Shown here: in pieces, positions 38,020-45,714 of the stretch
How the letters are laid out: every line of letters starts with the position of its first letter
Numbering within the stretch: the stretch's first letter is position 1
Origin: Methylomonas albis
GTDB lineage: Bacteria > Pseudomonadota > Gammaproteobacteria > Methylococcales > Methylomonadaceae
Direction of reading: 5' to 3'
Length of the DNA: 64,000 nt
NCBI RefSeq assembly: GCF_014850955.1
Contig: NZ_JACXSS010000001.1
Span: 868,001 to 932,000, forward strand
Made by a program: the position numbers and the translations under genes
Notes under the pieces: model-generated
What the model saw: the letters and a program-made list of their open reading frames with translations, nothing else
Told to the model about the DNA's origin: nothing
Database searches by the model: none

Positions 38020-38775
38020 TTGATTTCTGAAAAGCATTCCTTTGATAGTTGTTTTGAGGTTTTTTTTGCTGACACTCCGGAAAGCAAGCGAATTCACTAT
38101 AACCTAAGATACCAAGTCTATTGCGACGAGTTGGGTTATGAAGACAAAGAAAATTTCCCCGAACAAATGGAGTTCGACGAATGGGATCCACATGCCGTCC
38201 ATTTCATAGTCCGGCAAAGATACTCGGGGCAATGGCTGGGGGCTTTACGATTGGTTTATCAGAATCAAGCCAGTTTCCCGTTCGAAGCCAAATGCGTTCC
38301 CGAGCATCGAATAAGTGCTCGCCAATACCAGCAATCCATAGAAATATCCCGTCTATGTGTGTTACGAGAAGCTAGACGATTTGCTCCGAGGGCATTCCAG
38401 CCATGTGACATGGGCGCTGAACAAATAGTAAAGGGAAACGGCAACGGCAACGTTAGGTATCTGCATACTATCAAGAATCAGTCCCGCAGCATCATGTGGG
38501 GGTTGTACCGCGCGGCGGTTATCTATTCGGCGCGGAACGATATTAAACGATGGTATATATTAGTAACACCATCGTTGGCTCACGCGGTCAAAAAGGAGGG
38601 CTTTGAAATGCATCAAGTCGGGAAGGCTTGCGATTATCGTGGCCAGCGTATTCCCTATGTGTTGGATGTCGAGCATATTCTTGCCAATTCCTTGTGGCAA
38701 AAGGACTATAGAGCGGATTACCGCAAATATTCCGATTTGCTCGCGCAATCCGCCGCTAAGCGGTACATGGCCTAG
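38020..38775 (+). CDS. PEP-CTERM/exosortase-associated acyltransferase (LuxI-like fold)
   Basis: A 251-residue cytosolic protein of the exosortase-system acyltransferase family, related in fold to LuxI-type autoinducer synthases and GNAT enzymes. The N-terminal YNLRYQVYCDELGYEDKENF, then EFDEWDPHAVHFIV and GALRLV, are diagnostic, with SIEISRLCVLREARRF further on. The only usable start is TTG at 38020 with an ACGGAG ribosome site, since the frame is closed upstream by TGA at 37993. No exosortase or PEP-CTERM protein is in the window. It may modify the EPS, but the substrate is unknown. Confidence 0.85.
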   Translation: MISEKHSFDSCFEVFFADTPESKRIHYNLRYQVYCDELGYEDKENFPEQMEFDEWDPHAVHFIVRQRYSGQWLGALRLVYQNQASFPFEAKCVPEHRISARQYQQSIEISRLCVLREARRFAPRAFQPCDMGAEQIVKGNGNGNVRYLHTIKNQSRSIMWGLYRAAVIYSARNDIKRWYILVTPSLAHAVKKEGFEMHQVGKACDYRGQRIPYVLDVEHILANSLWQKDYRADYRKYSDLLAQSAAKRYMA

Positions 38776-39160
38776 TGTGTTGAAATTTAATCAATTTATT
38801 TTATAGCTCGGTGCCTCAGCCTCATTAATCAGTTCGCTGCTTGATATTCAAGTAGCGCCTGTCAGCATGCGTATACCGCTCAAACAGGGCCGCGCCCGGT
38901 CGGATCTTTCGCAGGTGAATCGGAGCGTTTCCTAAATATTTTATCGACATTTTCGGTGCTTTCGTAGTTACCTAAGCAATAGCTTCCCACCGACAAAGGC
39001 ACGAAGCGTTGGTGGTTTGCTGTCCTATTCCAGCAGCTTACGGTAAAGTTGCAGAGTCAAACTGATATACTGGCTTTCGTCTGCATCAGGTTGGCTAGCT
39101 GCTGATGCTGATCGGAAGCCTACGTCATTATTATAAAAACTATATTAGCCAGGATTATTT
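38776..39160 (+). other. Intergenic region
   Basis: About 385 bases with no gene and no clear repeat; it presumably holds the promoter of the coiled-coil gene. Confidence 0.4.
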
Positions 39161-40546
39161 ATGGAAGCTTATTTACCCATGATTCAAAGCATATTGTTGG
39201 ACTGGTATCGATTCACTCTGGAAAACCAGGAATATGCCGGATCTTTAGCGCTTGCCGTGTGGTTGCTGACTGCGATGTTTTACAGTATCAGGATTTATTT
39301 TTTAAAAAAAACCAATGCCATCAATTTAAAAGCGCGCCTTGCCTTACAAGCCGATTTCGATGCTGCGCAACAGCAACAGCAAGCCTTGCAAGAACAATTG
39401 ACTGCCAATACCGAGCAGCTGGAAGCTGCCAAAGCCGTTGCTGATAACGAAACGCAACGAGCGGCCGGTCTGGAAGAAAAACTGGTACAGGCAAATCGGC
39501 AGGTGATCGACAGCATCAAAACCTTGGCTACCAGTTTTGAATTGACCGAGCCGGCCTTACCGGCTGCCAACGATCTGCAATCGACCGAATTGTGGCCCCG
39601 ATATTTCGCGCTTACCGCGCAAATTACCGAACGCTTTAAAGCCGAACAACAAGGCAAAACCGAGCTGCAACTGGCGCTGTGGGCGGAAACCTCCAAAGTC
39701 GCTGAAAAAGATGCGCTATTGGGGCCGTTGCAATTACGTCTGGAATCGCAAACCGAACAGCTTAATAAGCTGGAATTGGCGGTGGAAGAGCAAAAAATTC
39801 TGCGCGAGCGCGAACAAGCCAACGCGGAAAAACTGCTGGCAGAGGCCCAAGCCAAACATCAAGCCGAACTGGTGCGTTACGCCGACTCGGCTAAACATTC
39901 GGCCGCGCCTGCGCCTGCTTACTCGCAGCCGGCATCTCAATCAGAGCCAAAAGTTGTCATTAACGAGTCGCCCGCAGTTATTGAGCCTTCCGCGGCTTTT
40001 GCCGCACAGCCAGTTGTGAACAAAACTCAGCAGGCGCCTGTCGAGCCGCCAAAGCCAGTCGAGCGTGAAGTTGCGCCGGTTGTTGATAAGCCCAAAGCTG
40101 TGGTTGCCGAGCCGGCACCGGCGAAACAGTCGTCCGTTGATAAATTGGCCGCGAAAAGCGGCGGTTTCGGCAAGTTTAAGCAAATGTTGAACAACACCAT
40201 GCAGCAAATGGCCAAGTTGGATCAAAAGCTGGGCACGCAGACCGAAGTCGCTGCCGAGGCCATCCAGGAAGAGCTGGCAGAAGTCGCCGCACCCATAATG
40301 GACGCGGCTGTCGAGCTTAAAGAGAATGTGGTGGAAATCGCGGAAACTGCCGCCGAAGCGATCAAAGAGCCGGCGGCCGGCGTCGGGGGTAAGCTGAAAG
40401 GTTTATTCGGTAAAAAAGCGCCAGAGCATGTCGTTGCGCCTGAACCGGTAGCAGCGGAACCCGAGCCGATTGCCGAAACAGCAGCCGCCGTAGTCGAACC
40501 CGCCAAGCCTGCCGGGCTAAAAGGTTTGCTCAAAAAGTGGAAATGA
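39161..40546 (+). CDS. Membrane-anchored coiled-coil protein of unknown function
   Basis: A 461-residue protein with one N-terminal membrane helix (about 22-44, SLALAVWLLTAMFYSIRIYF), a Gln/Ala/Glu-rich coiled-coil (about 55-245), a Pro/Ala/Val-rich linker (about 250-330), then amphipathic helices. Two related basic motifs close it: KLKGLFGKK near residue 413 and LKGLLKKWK at the very end; GFGKFKQMLNN near 337 is similar. No catalytic motif is present. It looks like a structural or tethering protein. It stands alone between the EPS locus and a terminator-like hairpin. Confidence 0.75.
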   Translation: MEAYLPMIQSILLDWYRFTLENQEYAGSLALAVWLLTAMFYSIRIYFLKKTNAINLKARLALQADFDAAQQQQQALQEQLTANTEQLEAAKAVADNETQRAAGLEEKLVQANRQVIDSIKTLATSFELTEPALPAANDLQSTELWPRYFALTAQITERFKAEQQGKTELQLALWAETSKVAEKDALLGPLQLRLESQTEQLNKLELAVEEQKILREREQANAEKLLAEAQAKHQAELVRYADSAKHSAAPAPAYSQPASQSEPKVVINESPAVIEPSAAFAAQPVVNKTQQAPVEPPKPVEREVAPVVDKPKAVVAEPAPAKQSSVDKLAAKSGGFGKFKQMLNNTMQQMAKLDQKLGTQTEVAAEAIQEELAEVAAPIMDAAVELKENVVEIAETAAEAIKEPAAGVGGKLKGLFGKKAPEHVVAPEPVAAEPEPIAETAAAVVEPAKPAGLKGLLKKWK

Positions 40547-40568
40547 TAGTTTCCGCTGTTTAAACATC

Positions 40569-40595
40569 AGCCGGGCAGGCGTTGTTTGCCCGGCT
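40569..40595 (+). terminator. Hairpin terminator after the coiled-coil gene
   Basis: AGCCGGGCA (40569-40577) pairs with TGCCCGGCT (40587-40595), a 9-bp GC-rich stem 23 bases after the stop. The following tract is only moderately T-rich. Confidence 0.55.
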
Positions 40596-40790
40596 GCTTA
40601 ATTTGTCTGAGCATTCCAATAAATCCGCCACCGATTCCTGTTTTTAAACAGCAGGTACTCCAATCGAAACCCACTGTGTGCGGCAACCCGCTAAAAGCAG
40701 GCGTAGGGTGTGGTGAGTTTACGAACCGCACCAATCGCTGACTATGCGCTTCACGCAGTTCAACGATTTGGTTTGTCTCATAATCCAGCT

Positions 40791-40865
40791 GTAGGGTACG
40801 CATCGCGTACCTTGTTAGGCTCTCCAGTTGCCGATGTCTCTTGTGGTACGCGGTGCGTACCCTAC
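40791..40865. repeat. REP/MITE-like inverted repeat
   Basis: Arms at 40791-40811 and 40845-40865 match at 20 of 21 positions as reverse complements (core GTAGGGTACGCA), with a 33-base spacer. A second palindromic patch with the same GTAGGGTG start lies at about 40702-40733. The whole 40547-40939 interval has no gene other than these repeats and the hairpin. Confidence 0.7.
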
Positions 40866-40939
40866 ATGGCTACATAGCTGCATAGCGAAGCGGCGCAGCA
40901 TTATTTTGTCCGAGTGTATGCGATTGTTAGGTGATGATT

Positions 40940-41983
40940 TCACTGCTCACTGACTTCTTTAACCCAGTTATAGACAGGCTGTAACTCTGCAATTTTGTTT
41001 TTGAGATTTTCTTGCATGTTTCCGTTCAAACCCAAGGGTGACCATATTGTCAAATGAGGTGAGACCTCCATAACGCGCACCTGCTCTCCATTCCTTGGTT
41101 TATTTTCAAGCGTAACGGTCTGTTTAGCCCGGCTAAGATAATTACCTTTTTCATTTAAGCATCCCAACGCTTCTTTTAACGTATTTAACCATTGATGAGT
41201 ATTCATCTCAGCTAATGTAAATTCTTTTCCGCCAAGATATTTCTCGATAATGGTTGGCCTCGATGTAACTTGCCAGGCATCTCGTGAAAAACGAATAAAG
41301 ATATTGTCAGGATAATCCATCTTGGCAGTTATCTCGGAGATTTTTGGTTTATCTATCTCTGACAGAATAAACTTCGAAATTGGCCAATTTCTATACTTCA
41401 TGCCTTCCAAGTTCACTCCGAGGCGAACAATATCTGTATCTGTTGAGACTGACAGATTCCATTGCACTCCCTCATTTCCATCGCTCATACCAAAACTGGG
41501 TTTATTTAACTGTCCAAAAGGTCTACCTTTGACATTTAGTAATGAGGCGAAGAGTTGAAGTAGCTCAGCGTATTCTGAATCAATGCGCCTGAATGCACGT
41601 TGTCGTTTTCTAGCTTTATTTTTCGATTTTGTTGTAGGAGGTGTAATTTCTTCAACATTTTCTTTCTTTATTTCTGTTTGTTTTTCAAATATAGAAAGTA
41701 ATGCCGTATTTGCATCGTCAGCATTTATGTTGAAAAACTCACGACCCTTTTGACGCAGAGGGGCTAATTTTGAATGAACAAGAGACTCTAGTTTTTTACA
41801 GTCATCTACGGCAATGTAATGTGCTACCGACCAAATGAAATCACCAGTAGAACTATTGTTAATTTCATCGCATCTTTCATAAGGTGTTCTCCTAGTCATT
41901 CCGATTTTGCATACTGGAAGGTCAATATCCTTTACCTCAAGGATATAAACGTAACCATTATTATCGTTTGCTAATTCTTCCAT
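40940..41983 (-). CDS. T5orf172/GIY-YIG domain protein
   Basis: A 347-residue cytosolic protein. Residues about 8-95 form a T5orf172 (Mug113-like, GIY-YIG superfamily) domain: GYVYILEVKDIDLPVCKIGMT, then RTPYERCDEIN, and the LESLVHSKLAPLRQKGREFF end. A lysine/arginine-rich linker (about 115-130) follows, then a C-terminal part of about 200 residues I do not recognise. The gene is clearly richer in A and T than its neighbours and stands alone between repeats, which suggests horizontal transfer. DNA binding or nicking is possible; the function is unknown. Confidence 0.8.
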   Translation of the reverse strand: MEELANDNNGYVYILEVKDIDLPVCKIGMTRRTPYERCDEINNSSTGDFIWSVAHYIAVDDCKKLESLVHSKLAPLRQKGREFFNINADDANTALLSIFEKQTEIKKENVEEITPPTTKSKNKARKRQRAFRRIDSEYAELLQLFASLLNVKGRPFGQLNKPSFGMSDGNEGVQWNLSVSTDTDIVRLGVNLEGMKYRNWPISKFILSEIDKPKISEITAKMDYPDNIFIRFSRDAWQVTSRPTIIEKYLGGKEFTLAEMNTHQWLNTLKEALGCLNEKGNYLSRAKQTVTLENKPRNGEQVRVMEVSPHLTIWSPLGLNGNMQENLKNKIAELQPVYNWVKEVSEQ

Positions 41984-42294
41984 TCAGTTTTCTTCACCTA
42001 ACAAGTTATTAAGCTGTTAACAGCATATCTACCTAAAAACCCTGTTCGATATACTAATTTATTGATTAGTCGAGAATTTTTCCTTCTGTATATCATCGCT
42101 GTCAGTTTGTGATGGTTGGTAAAGATCCAATTGCCGCCGTTAAATCATGTCATGCGATAGACTGCAACCGCGAGCTTGTGACCGATAGTGACTTCCAAAA
42201 AAATCAAAATCACTACCGGCATAATCTTATCGAAATTGGTAACCGCCGCGTCATCGGAACACGTGGCGGATTTCAATCGGAATCGCCAATCCGC
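41984..42294. other. Intergenic region, AT-rich left half
   Basis: About 310 bases between the T5orf172 gene and the 3' end of the caspase gene. The left half is AT-rich and should contain the T5orf172 promoter. No other feature is seen. Confidence 0.4.
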
Positions 42295-44556
42295 CTAAAC
42301 TTCCGGCACAAAAAAGAACGGGCTGCCTTCGTGGCCGGCGTGCTGCAAGGGCGCATATTGCGGCATTTGTTCAAAGCCACCGCGCGCTGCCGACGCGCGT
42401 ACTTGATTGGCGACATCCCGGAAGATGTCGTAATCCTCGATGATACGTTTGTTGCCGCGCAGTACTTTCAAAAAGGCATTGGCAAACACCGAGTGATCGC
42501 CGCCGCCTTGATCCATCACCGGTTTCACCCCGCCGGAAGTCAGCACGGTGCGGGCTTTGCGGCTATTCATGGCTTTTAACCAGCGTTCGCGCTTGGCATC
42601 GTCCATGCCTTCAGGCAGTTTGGCGACTGCCGAACCGGTCAGCGCGCCGGAATAGCAGGAGTCGGCTACCACCATAATGTGCTTAGCCGGCATGATGCTC
42701 AAAAACTCGGTGATGCTTTGGCTGGAAATCCAGTTGGCGCTATTGCCGGTTTCCGAATCGACCGGCAGCCAATAGGCGGTCTGACTTTTCTTGTCGATCT
42801 CGCCGTGGCCGGCGTAATAAACCAGCAAATTATCCTGTTCGGTGAGTTTTTGATTCAGTTCGTTGAATGCCGACATGATCGTGTGGCGATTGGCATTGAT
42901 CAGCAATTTGGTTTTGAACCCGTAGCGCTCGCGTAACAGCAGTTCCAGGCTTTTTGCGTCGGCTATTGGGGTTTTTAATGACGGATAAGCGCCGTATTCG
43001 TTATTGCCGATGATGATGGCGTAGAATTTGCCGAACTGAATGTCGCCCGAGCGCTTGATTTCACTGCTATTGCTGCTTGGGAATACCTCCTCTGCCGAAT
43101 TGCCGGACGCCAGCAAACGCAGGCTCAAATTGCTGCTCTGATTGCGTTTGTCGGTGGCAACGATGCGCACCAAGGTTTCGTCGCCTTTCAAGCTAACGTC
43201 GGTTTCAAAACGGCCGTTGGCATCGACTTTTATGGCTTTGTCGTTTAACAGCAAGCGGCTTAGGCCGGTCGCCGCGTCGATTTTGCCGACGATGCGTTTG
43301 CTGCTTTCGCCCAAGCCAAATTGAATGCTGGGAATACCCCGGGTCACGGTGACGGCGGGTTCCAGCAATTCGATATTCGGACCGTTGCCCGAGGCCACCA
43401 CGTTGGATGCTTGTTGCTGCAATTTTTCTTTCAGCGCGGCAATTTCCTTGGCTTGCTGTTGCAAGGCTTGCTTGCGCAAATCTATTTGATTCCTGTCCAG
43501 TTTATCTTGTGAGGTCAGCCAGCCGGTCAGTTCCGCAGATTGTTTTTGGTAGGTTTCGATTTTTTCGTTGAGCTTGTTTTCGATGTCATTGGTTTTGCTT
43601 TCGACGGCTTTGGTGCTGGGGCTTTGCTGGCGGGCGGCTTCCAGTTCGCGTTTCATACGCTGCCTTTCCTGGCTGAGAGATTGCGTCAAGCTGCCCAATT
43701 TGGCTTGTTGGTCTTTTAATTGGCTTTCTTTTTCGTGCAATTGCTTTTCCAGCGATTCGATGTCGCTGGAGCCGCTAGGCGTAGCGGACTTCTGTTGTTG
43801 CAGTTTGTTACGCAAGGCTTCCAACTCGTCCTGGGCCTTGCGCAAATTTTCCTGTTGATCCAGGGTTTGCTGGCGGGTGCTTTGCAATTGCTCGCGCAGC
43901 TGTTCCGCTTCGCGGCGGGATTCGGCTACTTCGCTGCGTAAGGTCGCCAATTCTTCGCTATTGGCGATGGCTTGGGCATTGACGGCGGGCGCGAACTGGA
44001 TGCCGGCGTCTTCCAGGCCGGCCGATTTGCGGTACCAACGCAACGCGGCTTCCTTGTCTTCGGTAACGCCCAGACCTTTTTCGTAAAGATGGCCCAAGTT
44101 CAATTGTGCTTGCGAGTTACCTTGATTGGCGGCTTTTTCGTACCACTGCGCGGCGGCTTTGTAGTCGGCTGGCGTACCCAGGCCTTTTTCGAAAATCTCG
44201 CCGACATACAGTTGGGCGGCGGCGTCGCCTTCCTGGGCTTTGGGTAGCCAGATATTTAAGGCGCTGGCGTAGTTGGCGCGGTCGTATGCGACATATTCTC
44301 CGCCGCGGACTTCGCAATCGGCGGCGGTCGTGCGGATGGGGCGGCGGGCGCTGAGATAAGTCATTTGCGAACCTAGCTTACGCACCTGTCCGGGCAGCAG
44401 GCAATCGACGACAAACAGTTTGCTGGTGTCGGCCACGATATAGCCTTCGGTGGCCTTGGCCATTTCTTCCTGGCTGACATCGCGGGCGCAGGCGGACATC
44501 AAAATACCGCCAATTGCCAATGCCAACGTACGGTTCAATACTCTTTGTGTCGCCAT
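42295..44556 (-). CDS. Caspase-like (C14) lipoprotein with Sel1 repeats and coiled coil
   Basis: A 753-residue envelope protein. It has a lipoprotein signal (GGILMSAC, Cys23), a short N-terminal domain, two Sel1 repeats (about 110-185, EKGLGTPADYKAAAQWYEKA and EKGLGVTEDKEAALRWYRKS), a long coiled-coil (about 200-400), a beta-rich linker, and a C-terminal caspase-like peptidase (about 510-750). The catalytic His is in YYAGHGE and the catalytic Cys in VVADSCYSGAL. I chose the ATG at 44556, because the upstream start lacks a signal peptide and the downstream one is followed directly by a hydrophobic core. The substrate is unknown; secretion makes it unlike cytosolic suicide caspases. Confidence 0.88.
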   Translation of the reverse strand: MATQRVLNRTLALAIGGILMSACARDVSQEEMAKATEGYIVADTSKLFVVDCLLPGQVRKLGSQMTYLSARRPIRTTAADCEVRGGEYVAYDRANYASALNIWLPKAQEGDAAAQLYVGEIFEKGLGTPADYKAAAQWYEKAANQGNSQAQLNLGHLYEKGLGVTEDKEAALRWYRKSAGLEDAGIQFAPAVNAQAIANSEELATLRSEVAESRREAEQLREQLQSTRQQTLDQQENLRKAQDELEALRNKLQQQKSATPSGSSDIESLEKQLHEKESQLKDQQAKLGSLTQSLSQERQRMKRELEAARQQSPSTKAVESKTNDIENKLNEKIETYQKQSAELTGWLTSQDKLDRNQIDLRKQALQQQAKEIAALKEKLQQQASNVVASGNGPNIELLEPAVTVTRGIPSIQFGLGESSKRIVGKIDAATGLSRLLLNDKAIKVDANGRFETDVSLKGDETLVRIVATDKRNQSSNLSLRLLASGNSAEEVFPSSNSSEIKRSGDIQFGKFYAIIIGNNEYGAYPSLKTPIADAKSLELLLRERYGFKTKLLINANRHTIMSAFNELNQKLTEQDNLLVYYAGHGEIDKKSQTAYWLPVDSETGNSANWISSQSITEFLSIMPAKHIMVVADSCYSGALTGSAVAKLPEGMDDAKRERWLKAMNSRKARTVLTSGGVKPVMDQGGGDHSVFANAFLKVLRGNKRIIEDYDIFRDVANQVRASAARGGFEQMPQYAPLQHAGHEGSPFFFVPEV

Positions 44557-44623
44557 GGTGTGCCGCCTCGAATGATTGATTTTATCCGGCAACCATAGCA
44601 GAAATCCGCTAGCCCGCAAATGG

Positions 44624-45436
44624 CTAGGGCAGATGGTCCAGGCGTTTTAGCATGTGTGGCCAAATGGCTTGCCAGCCATGGCCGTGATCGGCATCGACGA
44701 TTTGCACATTGCAGTTGGGGCGTTGCTGCAGGGCTTGTTGGAATAATGCCGGCGGAATGTTGTTATCGCGCTGGCCCAGCAGATGCCATTCCGCAATGCT
44801 GGGCTTAGCGGCGCGCTTAGCCGGGTTTAGAGAGTCATGCAAACGCTGGTAGCCGTGATGATCGGCCCAAATATCGATGTCGTAATTCCCCGCCAGCGTC
44901 ACCACCGCGACGGTTTGCGGCAAGCGTTCGGCTATCAATAGTGCCAAGGTGCCGCCGCCGCTGTGGCCGATCAACACCACTTCGCTGTAACCGTTTAGCG
45001 TGCAGAACTCTGTTAATGCTTGGGTCATAGCCGCTACCACGCGCTCCCCGTAGCGGGCGCTGGTCCACAAGCTTTGTGTGCAGCCGGGATCGTCGGCGTG
45101 GCCGTTGTAGCAAGGCCGTCCCAGGTACAGGGTGGGCTCGGGGTCGGAAGCCATTAGTGCCATAACGGTGGAGGTGCGGGTAGTCGGGTCCGCTGCCGGA
45201 AACAATCCGCGTTCCCAGGGTCGGCCGTCACCTTCCAGGTAAACATGCAGGCGTTTACCGGCTGATAGCGGCAAATGGGTGAAAGAGGTTAGTTTGAAGC
45301 CGGCTGCTTCAGACTCTAAGGCTTGAAAGCCGAATTCCATAGCTTGATCGTGCAGTCGGATCGCCGGGGTAGTGCAAGCTGCGACCATAAACAGCAAGCT
45401 TAGTTTGATAGGGCAATGTCGCCGTTTGACTGGCAC
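44624..45436 (-). CDS. Alpha/beta hydrolase lipoprotein
   Basis: A 270-residue alpha/beta hydrolase-fold protein with a probable lipoprotein signal (LLFMVAAC, Cys21). The nucleophile elbow is GHSGGG (Ser about 156), and an Asp/His pair near the end (VDADHGHGW) completes a likely triad. The N-terminal YLEGDGRPWERG looks like the oxyanion/lid start seen in secreted esterases. It lies just upstream of the caspase lipoprotein on the same strand (67 bases), so the two may form an operon. The substrate is unknown. Confidence 0.82.
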   Translation of the reverse strand: MPVKRRHCPIKLSLLFMVAACTTPAIRLHDQAMEFGFQALESEAAGFKLTSFTHLPLSAGKRLHVYLEGDGRPWERGLFPAADPTTRTSTVMALMASDPEPTLYLGRPCYNGHADDPGCTQSLWTSARYGERVVAAMTQALTEFCTLNGYSEVVLIGHSGGGTLALLIAERLPQTVAVVTLAGNYDIDIWADHHGYQRLHDSLNPAKRAAKPSIAEWHLLGQRDNNIPPALFQQALQQRPNCNVQIVDADHGHGWQAIWPHMLKRLDHLP

Positions 45437-45440
45437 GAGC

Positions 45441-45614
45441 TTAATTCTACTTTGTCAGACTACAAAAAAGGTTCGTCATACCCGCAGGGAAGCGGGTACC
45501 CAGTGCCAGGGATGGTAAGCTTACGATCCGTCCATGGCGTCTGGATTTCGGCAATCCCTGCCGAAACGACGGACTTAGAGATGTAGTTCGAGTAATCTGA
45601 CAAAGTAGAATTAA
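45441..45614. mobile_element. MITE-like element (174 bp)
   Basis: Terminal inverted repeats at 45441-45463 and 45592-45614 match at 22 of 23 positions (left end TTAATTCTACTTTGTCAGAC). There is no coding capacity. The interior carries a short hairpin (ACCCGC...GCGGGT near 45481-45497). It fills almost the whole gap between the autotransporter and hydrolase genes. A non-autonomous transposon, likely with a TA or TTAA target. Confidence 0.75.
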
Positions 45615-45714
45615 TGCGTTTTGAAATTGTCCATGCTGCTTGCGCGGCAAGCAACATGGTTTGGACGTTTGATCGAGAGGGGCATCGACCTGGTAGACCC
45701 GTTGGTCTGCCTGT

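Noticed and set aside
42109-42579. Plus-strand 156-codon frame overlapping the caspase gene end
   Set aside because: Its right half is the complement of the conserved caspase domain; it has no domain of its own.
45481-45590. CRISPR-like or tandem repeat inside the intergenic element
   Set aside because: The repeats are short inverted arms within a MITE-like element, not direct repeats with spacers; no CRISPR array is seen anywhere in the window.
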